From: Bacteroidales bacterium
GTDB taxonomy: Bacteria > Planctomycetota > Planctomycetia > Gemmatales > Gemmataceae
Direction of reading: 5' to 3'
Assembly (NCBI GenBank): GCA_026931725.1
Contig: JAIXLE010000222.1
Coordinates: 17,444 to 81,443, forward strand
DNA length: 64,000 nucleotides
The position numbers and the translations under genes were made by a program. Below the pieces are notes generated by a model. It ran no database searches. It was not told the DNA's origin and worked only from the letters and a program-made list of their open reading frames with translations. Of the stretch, positions 26,874 to 35,582 are shown in pieces. Positions within the stretch are counted from its first letter, which is position 1; the number at the start of each line of letters is the position of its first letter.

Positions 26874-28133
26874 ATGACTTCACCCTCCCGGCGTGATTTT
26901 CTGGCCGCCACGCTAGCAATTACCGCCACACGGTCCAGTTTGGGCCAGACAATTCCGCGTTCCCCGGAAACGATCACGGTTCCGGCACGCGCCGTGACCC
27001 GCGGACCTTTGCACCATTTCTTCGGCTACTACGACAAGACCCCGTGGAATGCGGACGGTCGCTATCTCTTGGGCATGGAGTCCGCGTTCTGCGATCGCCA
27101 ACCGAAACCGGGTGAAGAACTGACCGTGGGAATGGTTGATCTGAAGGATGGCGACCGCTACATCTCCTTGGACAAGACCGCCGCGTGGTGCTGGCAGCAG
27201 GGAACGATGTTGCAATGGCTCGGCAGCGCCCCGGATCGGGAAATCATCTATAACACCGTGGAAGACGGGCAGTACGTCGCTCGGATTCGAGACATCCACT
27301 CCGGCAAGACCCGGACGCTGCCCCGACCCATTTACGCACTGAGCCCGGACGGCCGACAAGCCGTGACACTCGATTTTGCTCGTCTGAACCGTTTGCGGCC
27401 GGGTTACGGTTATGCCACTCTACCCGAAGTCCATGCGAGCAACCCGGCTCCGCGCGAACTCGGCATCTGGCAAATGAACCTCACCAGCGGCAAAAATCAG
27501 CGGATCGTGTCCCTGGCCGATCTGGCGGCCTTCCGGCCCGATGACCGCTTTCGCGGGGTGGAGCATTGGGTCAACCACTTACAATTCAACCCTTCTGGCA
27601 CCCGACTCATTTTCTTACATCGCTGGAAACCCCATGCGGCCCAGCGTGGCCAGACACAAACTCGACTTTTCACGGTCAAACCCGATGGCAGCGACCTCCG
27701 CTTGCACCTCGACGACGGGATGACTTCGCACTTCGACTGGAAGGATGACCACACCATCCTGGCTTGGGCTCGCACGAAGAAACGCGGGGATAAATTCTAC
27801 GAAATTCCGATCGACGGCACGGAACCCAAAATCGTCTACGGAGATGTCACCGATCGGGATGGGCACTGCTCCTACTCACCGAACCGCGAGTGGGTACTCA
27901 ACGACACCTACCCGGACAAGCAGAACTTTCGGCATCTGATGTTGCTACGCGAATCCAATGGCCGCCGTTACGATTTGAACAAGTTTCATTCTCCGCCGCG
28001 GCTCACTGGCCCGTTTCGTTGTGATTTGCACCCGCGTTGGAACCGTACCGGAACCCAAGTCTGCATCGACTCCGCCCACGAACCCACTCGGCAACTCTAC
28101 ATACTCGATGTAAGCGAGATCGTCCGAGCGTAA
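26874..28133 (+). CDS. Exported TolB-like beta-propeller protein
   Basis: A 419-residue protein with a twin-arginine signal (SRRDFLAATLA, residues 5-15), so it is probably exported folded. The rest is a WD40-like/TolB-like propeller (about 45-415) with recurrent blades of the form SPDGR, SPNREWVLNDTY and DLHPRWNRTGTQVCID. Some homologues are annotated as oligogalacturonate lyase-like, and the C-terminal HPRWNRTGTQVC block is typical of those. The Tat signal hints at a cofactor or metal, but no ligand set is evident. TGAGGT precedes the ATG. Function in carbohydrate use is inference. Confidence 0.82.
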   Translation: MTSPSRRDFLAATLAITATRSSLGQTIPRSPETITVPARAVTRGPLHHFFGYYDKTPWNADGRYLLGMESAFCDRQPKPGEELTVGMVDLKDGDRYISLDKTAAWCWQQGTMLQWLGSAPDREIIYNTVEDGQYVARIRDIHSGKTRTLPRPIYALSPDGRQAVTLDFARLNRLRPGYGYATLPEVHASNPAPRELGIWQMNLTSGKNQRIVSLADLAAFRPDDRFRGVEHWVNHLQFNPSGTRLIFLHRWKPHAAQRGQTQTRLFTVKPDGSDLRLHLDDGMTSHFDWKDDHTILAWARTKKRGDKFYEIPIDGTEPKIVYGDVTDRDGHCSYSPNREWVLNDTYPDKQNFRHLMLLRESNGRRYDLNKFHSPPRLTGPFRCDLHPRWNRTGTQVCIDSAHEPTRQLYILDVSEIVRA

Positions 28134-28179
28134 CGGAGTGTTACGCTTCCGATCGGGGTGGCTCTCGGCGAGCCGCCCC
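28127..28179 (+). terminator. Two stem-loops between convergent genes
   Basis: An 8-bp stem (28127-28134 AGCGTAAC with 28140-28147 GTTACGCT) overlaps the stop codon of the propeller gene. A second, GC-rich stem follows (28155-28164 with 28170-28179, one mismatch). Together they separate this gene from the leftward DUF1549 gene ending at 28201. No T-run is present on either strand, so the terminator call is tentative. Confidence 0.5.
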
Positions 28180-28200
28180 CACATGGCCGTTTTGGGAAAA

Positions 28201-30831
28201 CTACTTGTTCAGCACTTCATCCAGGTTCAGAATCAAATTTCCGATGACCGTGTAAGCGGCCAGTTCATCGGGGTGCAGTTTTCCATCAGGAACGGTTGCT
28301 CCGACGGAAATCAGCTTCTTCGCCGCGTCCGGGTGTGCGCGATACTCCGCTTGCTGTTCGACCAGCAGGCTCCGTAGGACGGCGAGTTCCTGGGAAGTCG
28401 GTAGCCGCAGCGTGGCTTCACGGAACATCCAATTCAACCGATCATCGACACTCGGGGCCGCGGCAAGCAACGCCCGCTGGGCCAACGCACGGGCACACTC
28501 GACGAATTGTTCCTCGTTCATCAGCAGAAGTGCCTGTAGTGGCGTGTTTGTCCGTTCCCGCCGCACGACACAGGCTTCCCGGCTAGGAGCATCGGTGACG
28601 CTCATTTGCGGAGGCGGTGAGGTCCGTTTCCAGAACGTGTACAAACTCCGGCGATGCACCTTCTCCGGGCCGGTGTCCGCGTGGAACTTCGCGGTGTTGC
28701 TGCTGGTGTAGCCGACCGCCTCCCACAACCCAGCCGGTTGCGGCGGTTTGACACTGGGGCCGCCGACTTTCTCGAATAGCAAACCGCTGATGAACAGTGC
28801 CTGATCGCGGATCGCTTCTCCATCGAGTCGGAATCGTGGCCCACGGCTCAGCAAGCGGTTCGCGGGGTCGATTGTCAGTTTTTCTTGCGTCACCCGTGTG
28901 GACTGTTTGTAGGTCGCGGAGGTGACGATTGTTCGCATCAGTTTCTTGACATCCCAGCCGGATTCGCGGAATTCGACGGCCAGCCAGTCGAGCAGTTGCG
29001 GATGGCTTGGCGGTTCGCCTTGTGAACCGAAATCATCCGCTGTCCGCACAATCCCGGTGCCGAAGATCGACTGCCAGAAACGATTCACTGCCACCCGTGC
29101 CGTCAGTGGATGCTCAGGCGTGATGAGCCAGCGTGCAAAACCGAGGCGATTTTGCGGCGCACCGGCTGGGAACGGCGGCAGAAACGCGGGTGTCCCCCGT
29201 GTGACGGGCGTGGTCCGTTGGTCGTATTCCCCCCGATTCAGCACGAACGCGGGTTTCGGTTGTGGCAACTCTTTGAAAATCAGCGTCGTTGGCAATTTTT
29301 GGTCCAAGTCTCGGAATGCTTTTTCCGCAGCTTGCCGGGCGTGTTCGAGTTGGTGGAATTGCCCGCGTGTCGGCGCGTAGGCATGTCCGACGAAATAATC
29401 GCGTAACTGTTTCGTTTGGGCGGGCGACCGCTTCTCGTCAGCAATGCGGGCGAGATTCTGGATGTCGCGGGGAAGGTTCGGTAATCCGAGAATCCGTTGC
29501 ACCCGCAGCCATTCGGGCATGGCATCGTAACCGCGTGTCTGGGCGAATCCGATGGCCGCCGCTTCGCCACTGAGTCCGGCATGTGGCAATACTGGGGACC
29601 GCGCTGGGTCGTAGGGCACTTTCCGCAACGCGGTCTGAATCGCGTGTTCTGCCGTCTGCACTTGCTTTTGTAGTCGTTCCCATTCCGCCAGCATCTGCGG
29701 CCCCGCCACCTTGGTCACGGGAGCAGGGCGAGCGTTGTTTCCGTCCAAAGGTGAGCCATCCATACTGTTGAAATAGGCAAACAACGCATAGTAATCTTTC
29801 TGGCTCACCGGATCGTATTTGTGATCGTGACAGCGTGCGCAACCGATCGTCAAACCGAGGAAAACGGTGCCCGTGGTGTCGGTGCGATCCACGACATTGC
29901 GGACATACACTTCTTCCGCAATGGATCCGCCTTCGCTGGTGGTGACATGGCAACGGTTGAAGCCCGTGGCCACCAGTTGACGGAGTGTCGGTTTGGGGAG
30001 CAAGTCACCCGCGAGTTGTTCGAGGATGAATTGGTCAAACGGCTTGTTCTCGTGAAAGGACTGAATGACCCAATCTCGGTACGGCCAGATTTCCCGATAG
30101 TTATCGAGGTGCAGACCGTGGGTATCCCCGTAGCGAGCCGCGTCAAGCCAGTAGCGAGCGCGATGCTCACCGTACCGCGGTGAGGCCAACAAACGATCGA
30201 CGACTTTCTCATAGGCATCCGCGGCAGAATCAGCCAGAAACGCATCCACATCACGCGGGGTGGGTGGCAATCCGGTCAGGTCGAGCGTCACCCGGCGAAT
30301 CAACGTGACTTTGTCCGCAACGGGGTTCGGCTGCAGCCCAGCCAATCGCAGTTGCGCCTGCACGAAATGGTCGATGGGGTTCTGCCCTGCTGGCACGGTC
30401 GGGCGTTGTGGCGGAATGTAGGCCCAATGGCTCCGATATTCAGCCCCTTGTTCAATCCACTTGCGGATGGTGGCAATCTGATCGGCTTGGAGTTTCTTGC
30501 CGGATTTGACCGGCGGCATCAAACTGGAATCATCCGCCGGTGCGGTGATGCGGGCGAACAATTCGCTCTCATCCGGTGTCCCCGGCACGATCACCGTGGC
30601 CCCGGATTTTCCCGAGTTGTACAAACCGTCTTTGGTGTCGAGCCGGAGTTCTCCCTTGCGGGTTTTCGCATCCGGCCCGTGGCAGGCGAAGCAATACTCA
30701 GACAGAATCGGAAGAACGTGCCGGTTGAAATCGAGTTTCCCGTCTGCTGGGGCAGTTGGCCCATCGGCAAAACTCGGGGAAGCGATGATGCAACCGATCA
30801 GCGTGGACACGGCACAGAGAAGCCGAGGCAT
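28201..30831 (-). CDS. Exported PSCyt1/DUF1549/DUF1553 protein
   Basis: An 876-residue protein with a signal peptide (1-22). An N-terminal cytochrome-c-like domain of planctomycete type (about 30-130) contains YCFACHGPDAKTRKGELRLD, a CxxCH heme site. DUF1549 follows (VTLIRRVTLDLTGLPPTPRDVDAFL, with CARCHDHKYDPV, a second CxxCH), then DUF1553 (LARWLITPEHPLTARVAVNRFW and the NTPLQALLLMNEEQFVE segment). It is thus the full-length family form, longer than the copy at 7173-9116. Electron transfer or polysaccharide handling has been suggested for the family but not established. I chose the ATG at 30831, which has GGAGGA upstream. Confidence 0.93.
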   Translation of the reverse strand: MPRLLCAVSTLIGCIIASPSFADGPTAPADGKLDFNRHVLPILSEYCFACHGPDAKTRKGELRLDTKDGLYNSGKSGATVIVPGTPDESELFARITAPADDSSLMPPVKSGKKLQADQIATIRKWIEQGAEYRSHWAYIPPQRPTVPAGQNPIDHFVQAQLRLAGLQPNPVADKVTLIRRVTLDLTGLPPTPRDVDAFLADSAADAYEKVVDRLLASPRYGEHRARYWLDAARYGDTHGLHLDNYREIWPYRDWVIQSFHENKPFDQFILEQLAGDLLPKPTLRQLVATGFNRCHVTTSEGGSIAEEVYVRNVVDRTDTTGTVFLGLTIGCARCHDHKYDPVSQKDYYALFAYFNSMDGSPLDGNNARPAPVTKVAGPQMLAEWERLQKQVQTAEHAIQTALRKVPYDPARSPVLPHAGLSGEAAAIGFAQTRGYDAMPEWLRVQRILGLPNLPRDIQNLARIADEKRSPAQTKQLRDYFVGHAYAPTRGQFHQLEHARQAAEKAFRDLDQKLPTTLIFKELPQPKPAFVLNRGEYDQRTTPVTRGTPAFLPPFPAGAPQNRLGFARWLITPEHPLTARVAVNRFWQSIFGTGIVRTADDFGSQGEPPSHPQLLDWLAVEFRESGWDVKKLMRTIVTSATYKQSTRVTQEKLTIDPANRLLSRGPRFRLDGEAIRDQALFISGLLFEKVGGPSVKPPQPAGLWEAVGYTSSNTAKFHADTGPEKVHRRSLYTFWKRTSPPPQMSVTDAPSREACVVRRERTNTPLQALLLMNEEQFVECARALAQRALLAAAPSVDDRLNWMFREATLRLPTSQELAVLRSLLVEQQAEYRAHPDAAKKLISVGATVPDGKLHPDELAAYTVIGNLILNLDEVLNK

Positions 30832-30987
30832 CAACGATCCTCCAGCGGAGGGTATTTTGTGCGGTGAAGCATCAATCTCATGGCGAGGCAGGTACACCCA
30901 GTGTAACCGATGCCCAACACGACACAAGCGCGGACCACAGCACGATCACTTCCCGCATGTTTGGCCGCAGGTTGCGGATTCGGTCGC

Positions 30988-31863
30988 CTAGCCGGAAACG
31001 GGCCGCTGCCCCCAGGGAATCGGCATGGTCGGCGGGGTCCGGTGGCGGTCTTGCCGCACGTCTTTGGGCCGTTGATGGAACCAACTGGCGAACCGCGTCA
31101 GTTGCTTCACGGCTTCCTCGTACACTTGCCGCCCCTTCTCTTCGGTGGCCAGTTCCGCATCGCCGAGTACGCCGGTTTCGGAATAGCTGCTGGTCCAAGA
31201 AACCACGGTTGCCGGGCCAGCGGCGAAGAGGTCGACCCACTGGAACGGGCTGTTCTCGTCGTTAAAGCTGATGGTTCCACTCTTGATCTGATCCTTGCGG
31301 ACATTGTCACCATCGAGGTACAGGTACAACGAGGTTTCGAGTTCGCAGGCATGGGCACAACCACCGGGGAACTTGCTTTGCCGCCAGCGTGGCAAGAACT
31401 CTTTATCCACGGTGAGCAGATTCCACCAACCCGCCAAGACGCATTCCGCATCCGTTTCCAAGTTCGTCCGTCGAGCTACGAGGTCCAGATTCGGCATGTT
31501 GGAGCCGTGGCCATTCAAAAGAATAATCTTCTTGAAGCCGTGATAGGCTAAAGATTTCGTGATGTCGAGGACATGATGCATGAAATGTTCAAAATCGTTG
31601 TTGATCGTGCCGGGAAAGTCCATGACGTGCCCGGTGTAGCCATACGCCACGACCGGCAACACCAGCACTTTGTCGGGGATAGCCTGCCCGGCACCGTTGG
31701 CGATGCCGACCGGGCAGATGAGGTCCACATCCAACGGTAAATGCGGCCCATGCTGTTCCACCGCACCACACGGCACGATGCAGACTTTCCGCAAGTCGAC
31801 AGCATCGTTGATTTCGGGCCAGGTCAACTTCTCATAACGGTACTCGGTCGCGGCTCGGCTCAT
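30988..31863 (-). CDS. Creatininase-family amidohydrolase
   Basis: A 291-residue protein of the creatininase/creatinine amidohydrolase family. Metal ligands are visible in the hallmark CGAVEQHGPHLPLDVD (32-47), and the active-site LLNGHGSNMPN and HACELETSLYL segments are present. Creatininase hydrolyses creatinine to creatine, but most family members act on other cyclic amides or formylated compounds (as in mycofactocin and riboflavin-like pathways), so the substrate is open. I chose the ATG at 31863, with AAGGAG upstream. It is divergent from the M28 gene (86 bp), which may indicate shared regulation. Confidence 0.85.
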   Translation of the reverse strand: MSRAATEYRYEKLTWPEINDAVDLRKVCIVPCGAVEQHGPHLPLDVDLICPVGIANGAGQAIPDKVLVLPVVAYGYTGHVMDFPGTINNDFEHFMHHVLDITKSLAYHGFKKIILLNGHGSNMPNLDLVARRTNLETDAECVLAGWWNLLTVDKEFLPRWRQSKFPGGCAHACELETSLYLYLDGDNVRKDQIKSGTISFNDENSPFQWVDLFAAGPATVVSWTSSYSETGVLGDAELATEEKGRQVYEEAVKQLTRFASWFHQRPKDVRQDRHRTPPTMPIPWGQRPVSG

Positions 31864-31949
31864 CGGGAACGCTCCTTCTGGTGCTTTCGTGTCCACCGTC
31901 TGTTTTGTACGATATGCTGCAAGGCTGAACGTGGCACGGAGAGTGACGT

Positions 31950-33038
31950 ATGGGACGGACAACCCGATGGATTCTGGTAGGAATCGCCGTGATGGCGCTC
32001 GTGGTCGGGCTGGTTTGGCAACCCTGGACTGCCACGGCCGAACCGCAACAACGTGACCGCTTCGCGGATGATCGCCCAGTTCCTTCTTCCGAAAGTTCTC
32101 CTATGTCCCGCGATCAGTTCGGTCAAGACCGTGCGGGAACCGTTGCACCGGGGAAAGCCATTCCGTTCGATGGCAAACGCTCCCTTCAATATCTGACGGA
32201 ACTGTGCGACATCGGCCCGCGTGTCAGCGGCACCGCAGGGATGGCGAAACAGCAGAAACGACTTGTCGACCACTTTGAAAAGCACGGAGCCAAAGTCACC
32301 CGCCAAGAGTTCCCCGCCCGCCAGCGGAGCCAAAAAGACGCGGTGACGATGACCAACCTCATCGCCTCCTGGCACCCGGATCGGAAGCAGCGTATCATCC
32401 TCTGCTCGCACTACGACACCCGCCCCGCCGCCGACCAGGAACCGAACCGCCGCGATTGGCACAAGCCGTTCGTCAGTGCCAACGATGGGACATCCGGGGT
32501 GGCCTTCCTGATGGAACTCGCCCATCACATGGCGGACATCCCCACGGGTGCCGGAGTCGATTTCGTGCTGTTTGATGGGGAAGAATATATCTTCGACCCC
32601 GGCGTTCCGGGCATCCGGGAAGGAGACAAGTATTTCTTCGGAAGCGAGCATTTTGCCCAGGATTACGCCAAGCAGCGGGGGCAACTCCCGTACCGTTACG
32701 AAGCCGCCGTGCTGTTGGACCTATTCGCGCACGCCGACGCTCGCCTTGCGGTAGAAGGATACTCATTTGCGTTCGCGCCGGGACTCGTGACGCAAATCTG
32801 GAAGATCGCGGAATCCGTGGGGGCGAAGTCTTTTCGATTCGAGCGAGGGTTTGGCCGATCTCTCGACGTGTTGGACGATCATGTAGCCCTCAACCGGGCG
32901 GGCATCCCGGCGGTGGACATCATCGACTTCGACTACGAGCACTGGCACCGACTCTCGGACACGCCCGAAAAATGCTCGCCACAACAGATGGCCGAAGTGG
33001 CCAAGGTCATCACCACTTGGCTACAAGGATGGAAGTAA
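31950..33038 (+). CDS. M28-family / glutaminyl-cyclase-like metalloenzyme
   Basis: A 362-residue protein with an N-terminal membrane anchor or signal (about 6-23). The M28 zinc site is visible: SHYDTRP (153-159), ANDGTSG (177-183, Asp179), DGEEYIF (209-215, Glu211 and Glu212) and a C-terminal HWHRLSDT. The combination ANDGTSG, DGEE, LLDLF, DDHVALNRAGIP and IIDFDYEHWH is close to bacterial and animal-type glutaminyl-peptide cyclotransferases, which turn N-terminal Gln into pyroglutamate, and differs from ordinary aminopeptidases. I favour the cyclase-like call without excluding a peptidase. GAGAG precedes the ATG. Confidence 0.83.
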   Translation: MGRTTRWILVGIAVMALVVGLVWQPWTATAEPQQRDRFADDRPVPSSESSPMSRDQFGQDRAGTVAPGKAIPFDGKRSLQYLTELCDIGPRVSGTAGMAKQQKRLVDHFEKHGAKVTRQEFPARQRSQKDAVTMTNLIASWHPDRKQRIILCSHYDTRPAADQEPNRRDWHKPFVSANDGTSGVAFLMELAHHMADIPTGAGVDFVLFDGEEYIFDPGVPGIREGDKYFFGSEHFAQDYAKQRGQLPYRYEAAVLLDLFAHADARLAVEGYSFAFAPGLVTQIWKIAESVGAKSFRFERGFGRSLDVLDDHVALNRAGIPAVDIIDFDYEHWHRLSDTPEKCSPQQMAEVAKVITTWLQGWK

Positions 33039-33165
33039 CATCCGTTCACACCCACCCAGCGCGAAATGAGTAGGGGGACGGGGAACGAGAGGATTCTTGC
33101 TGGCACGGCCCCGGCCTCGGGAAGTATAATCCATTGGCTTTCTCCACCCCTAACCCGTGCGCATC

Positions 33166-34623
33166 ATGACCCCTCATCACGAATTTCTCACGGCTCAGAC
33201 ACGCCGACACTTCTTCCGAGCGGGGGCGATGGGCCTTGGCACTGCGGCCCTGACGAGTCTGCTTCCCACTCCCACCGTTGCCGCGGAATCCCCGGTAATC
33301 GGCGGGTTGCCGGGGTTGCCACACTTCGCCCCGAAAGCGAAACGGGCCATCTATCTATTCATGAATGGCGGACCCGCGCAGCAGGATTTATGGGATTACA
33401 AGCCGAAGATGCACGATCTGTTCGACAAGGATTTACCCGATTCGATCCGCAAGGGACAGCGACTCACCACGATGACCAGCGGGCAAGCCCGTTTCCCGAT
33501 CGCACCCTCGAAATACACGTTCACCCAACACGGCAAGGCTGGCACCTGGGTCAGCGAACTCCTTCCCTGGACCGCGAAACTCGTCGATGACATTGCCCTG
33601 GTGAAATCGGTCTACACCGAAGCGATAAACCACGACCCCGCCGTCACCTACATCTGCACCGGCAACCAGATTCCCGGTCGCCCGAGTCTCGGAGCTTGGC
33701 TGAGCTATGGCCTCGGGACGATGAACGCGAACCTGCCCGCCTTCGTGGTCATGACGGCTACCTGGAGTGGCCGCCGCGATGCTCAAGCCATCTATAACCG
33801 CCTCTGGGGGTCGGGCTTTCTGCCCAGCAAACATCAGGGGGTGGCCTTGCGGTCCCAGGGCGACCCGGTGTTGTTCCTCTCGAACCCGGATGGCCTCTCC
33901 CGTCAGACTCGGCGCAAAATGCTCGATGCCCTCGGTCAACTGAACCAGAAGACGTTCGACACCGTGGGCGACCCCGAAACCCAGGCCCGCATCGCCCAGT
34001 ACGAGATGGCTTTCCGTATGCAAACGTCCGTCCCGGAACTGGCGGACATCTCGCGGGAACCCAAATCCATCCTGGATCTGTACGGCCCGGATGTCACCAA
34101 ACCCGGCACCTTCGCGGCGAGTTGCCTACTGGCTCGGCGTCTGGCCGAACGGGGAGTACGGTTCACCCAGATCTTCCATCGGGGTTGGGACCAACACGGA
34201 AACCTCACCGGCGACTTGCCAAAACAGTGCCAGGATGTGGACCAAGCGTGCTACGCCTTGGTTACGGACTTGAAGAACAGAGGGTTACTCGACGATACGC
34301 TCGTCATTTGGGGCGGGGAATTCGGTCGCACGGTGTATTGCCAGGGTCGTCTCACACGGGAGAACTATGGCCGGGACCATCACCCCCGCTGTTTCCCGAC
34401 CTGGCTTTGCGGTGGCGGAGTGAAACCCGGAATCGTCTACGGGGAAACCGACGATTTCAGCTACAACATCACGGAGAACCCGGTTCACATTCATGATTTG
34501 AATGCCACCATCTTGCACTGCCTCGGGATCGACCACAAACGGCTCAGCGTGAAGTTCCAAGGACTCGATGTCCGGCTCACCGGCGTGGAGGAACAGCACG
34601 CCGTAACAGGAATTCTGGCATAA
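33166..34623 (+). CDS. DUF1501 protein with twin-arginine-like signal
   Basis: A 485-residue member of DUF1501, one of the commonest exported families in Planctomycetes, often paired with DUF1549/DUF1553 genes. The N-terminal [20 protein letters not shown] is a twin-arginine-like signal. Family blocks are [29 protein letters not shown] segments and [18 protein letters not shown], and [17 protein letters not shown] near the end. Sulfatase-like relationship has been noted for the family, but its reaction is unknown. GTG 33157 is an alternative start adding three residues. Confidence 0.9.
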   Translation: MTPHHEFLTAQTRRHFFRAGAMGLGTAALTSLLPTPTVAAESPVIGGLPGLPHFAPKAKRAIYLFMNGGPAQQDLWDYKPKMHDLFDKDLPDSIRKGQRLTTMTSGQARFPIAPSKYTFTQHGKAGTWVSELLPWTAKLVDDIALVKSVYTEAINHDPAVTYICTGNQIPGRPSLGAWLSYGLGTMNANLPAFVVMTATWSGRRDAQAIYNRLWGSGFLPSKHQGVALRSQGDPVLFLSNPDGLSRQTRRKMLDALGQLNQKTFDTVGDPETQARIAQYEMAFRMQTSVPELADISREPKSILDLYGPDVTKPGTFAASCLLARRLAERGVRFTQIFHRGWDQHGNLTGDLPKQCQDVDQACYALVTDLKNRGLLDDTLVIWGGEFGRTVYCQGRLTRENYGRDHHPRCFPTWLCGGGVKPGIVYGETDDFSYNITENPVHIHDLNATILHCLGIDHKRLSVKFQGLDVRLTGVEEQHAVTGILA

Positions 34624-34638
34624 TCGCTCGGCAAAATG

Positions 34639-35409
34639 TTATTCCCTCGGGATCGCCCCGGCGGGGATTTGTCGAGCGATGGTCCGATCGGGTGCCCATT
34701 TTGCCAGCCACATCAGGAACCGCATCCGCTTCGGGAAATCGTAGACAGCGGGTCTGCGTTCCAAAGCGCGGAGGATTCGCCGTGCGGCGCGGTCCGCGCT
34801 CATCAGAAACGGCATCGCCCGATCATTTTTCGCGGTCATGGGTGTGTCGATGAAACCAGGGCACACCGTCGTCACCGCCACGCCTCGGCTTCGCAATTCG
34901 ATCCGCAATCCTTCACAGTAACTGCTCACCGCTGCCTTGGAGGCACAATACCCCGCGGAACCGGGCAGCCCCTTGTAAGCCGCCATGCTGGAGATTGCCA
35001 CCAAGTGCCCCGAACGCCGTCGCAGCATCTCCGGCAGGACGGTTTCCAAGCTATAAACAACTCCCAGAAAGTTCACGCGCATCATGGTTTCCACATTGTG
35101 AACCTGCATGGGGTCGGCTCCGCTGGGGACACCGACTCCGGCATTGGCGATCATCACATCAATCGGGCCGAGCTTTTCCGTCAGCGACCGAACGGCGGCG
35201 TGGATCGCCTCCCGATCGCCGACATCTCCGACCGCCGTGGCGATGGTCCCTCCGGTCATGCGGACGGATTGTTCCAGTTCCGCCAACTGTTCCGCACGCC
35301 GGGCGATGGCTCCGACCCGTGCCCCTTGCGCGGCCAATTGCTGAGCCAACGCCCAACCAATCCCCCCGGATGCTCCCGTTACGATCACCGCCCGGTTCGC
35401 AAAACTCAT
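34639..35409 (-). CDS. Short-chain dehydrogenase/reductase
   Basis: A 256-residue SDR. The cofactor motif TGASGGIG is at 11-18, NAGVG follows, and the catalytic Ser-Tyr-Lys set is present in ISSMAAYKGLPG and GYCASKAAV. After the fold there is a C-terminal extension (KRMRFLMWLAKWAPDRTIARQ) that may be an amphipathic or membrane-associated helix. Substrate is unknown; the C-terminal half with PGFIDTPM resembles the lipid and sterol-acting group. I chose the ATG at 35409; the frame runs upstream but overlaps no ribosome-binding site. It ends 15 bp from the convergent DUF1501 gene. Confidence 0.9.
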   Translation of the reverse strand: MSFANRAVIVTGASGGIGWALAQQLAAQGARVGAIARRAEQLAELEQSVRMTGGTIATAVGDVGDREAIHAAVRSLTEKLGPIDVMIANAGVGVPSGADPMQVHNVETMMRVNFLGVVYSLETVLPEMLRRRSGHLVAISSMAAYKGLPGSAGYCASKAAVSSYCEGLRIELRSRGVAVTTVCPGFIDTPMTAKNDRAMPFLMSADRAARRILRALERRPAVYDFPKRMRFLMWLAKWAPDRTIARQIPAGAIPRE

Positions 35410-35582
35410 CGTGGTTTTCCTCGTCGAAAAGGTTGTCCCGTTCGGTATGACCCGCGTGGTTCGGTCAAATAGCCTCCGCGTGGGACGGGGACAGAGGTAA
35501 TTCGTGCGGAGACGCTTGGCAAGGCCGCTTCTCGCTGACATGCTGAAGGTGCCGTTTCGCGCTACCGGCCCAGAGGAGCATC

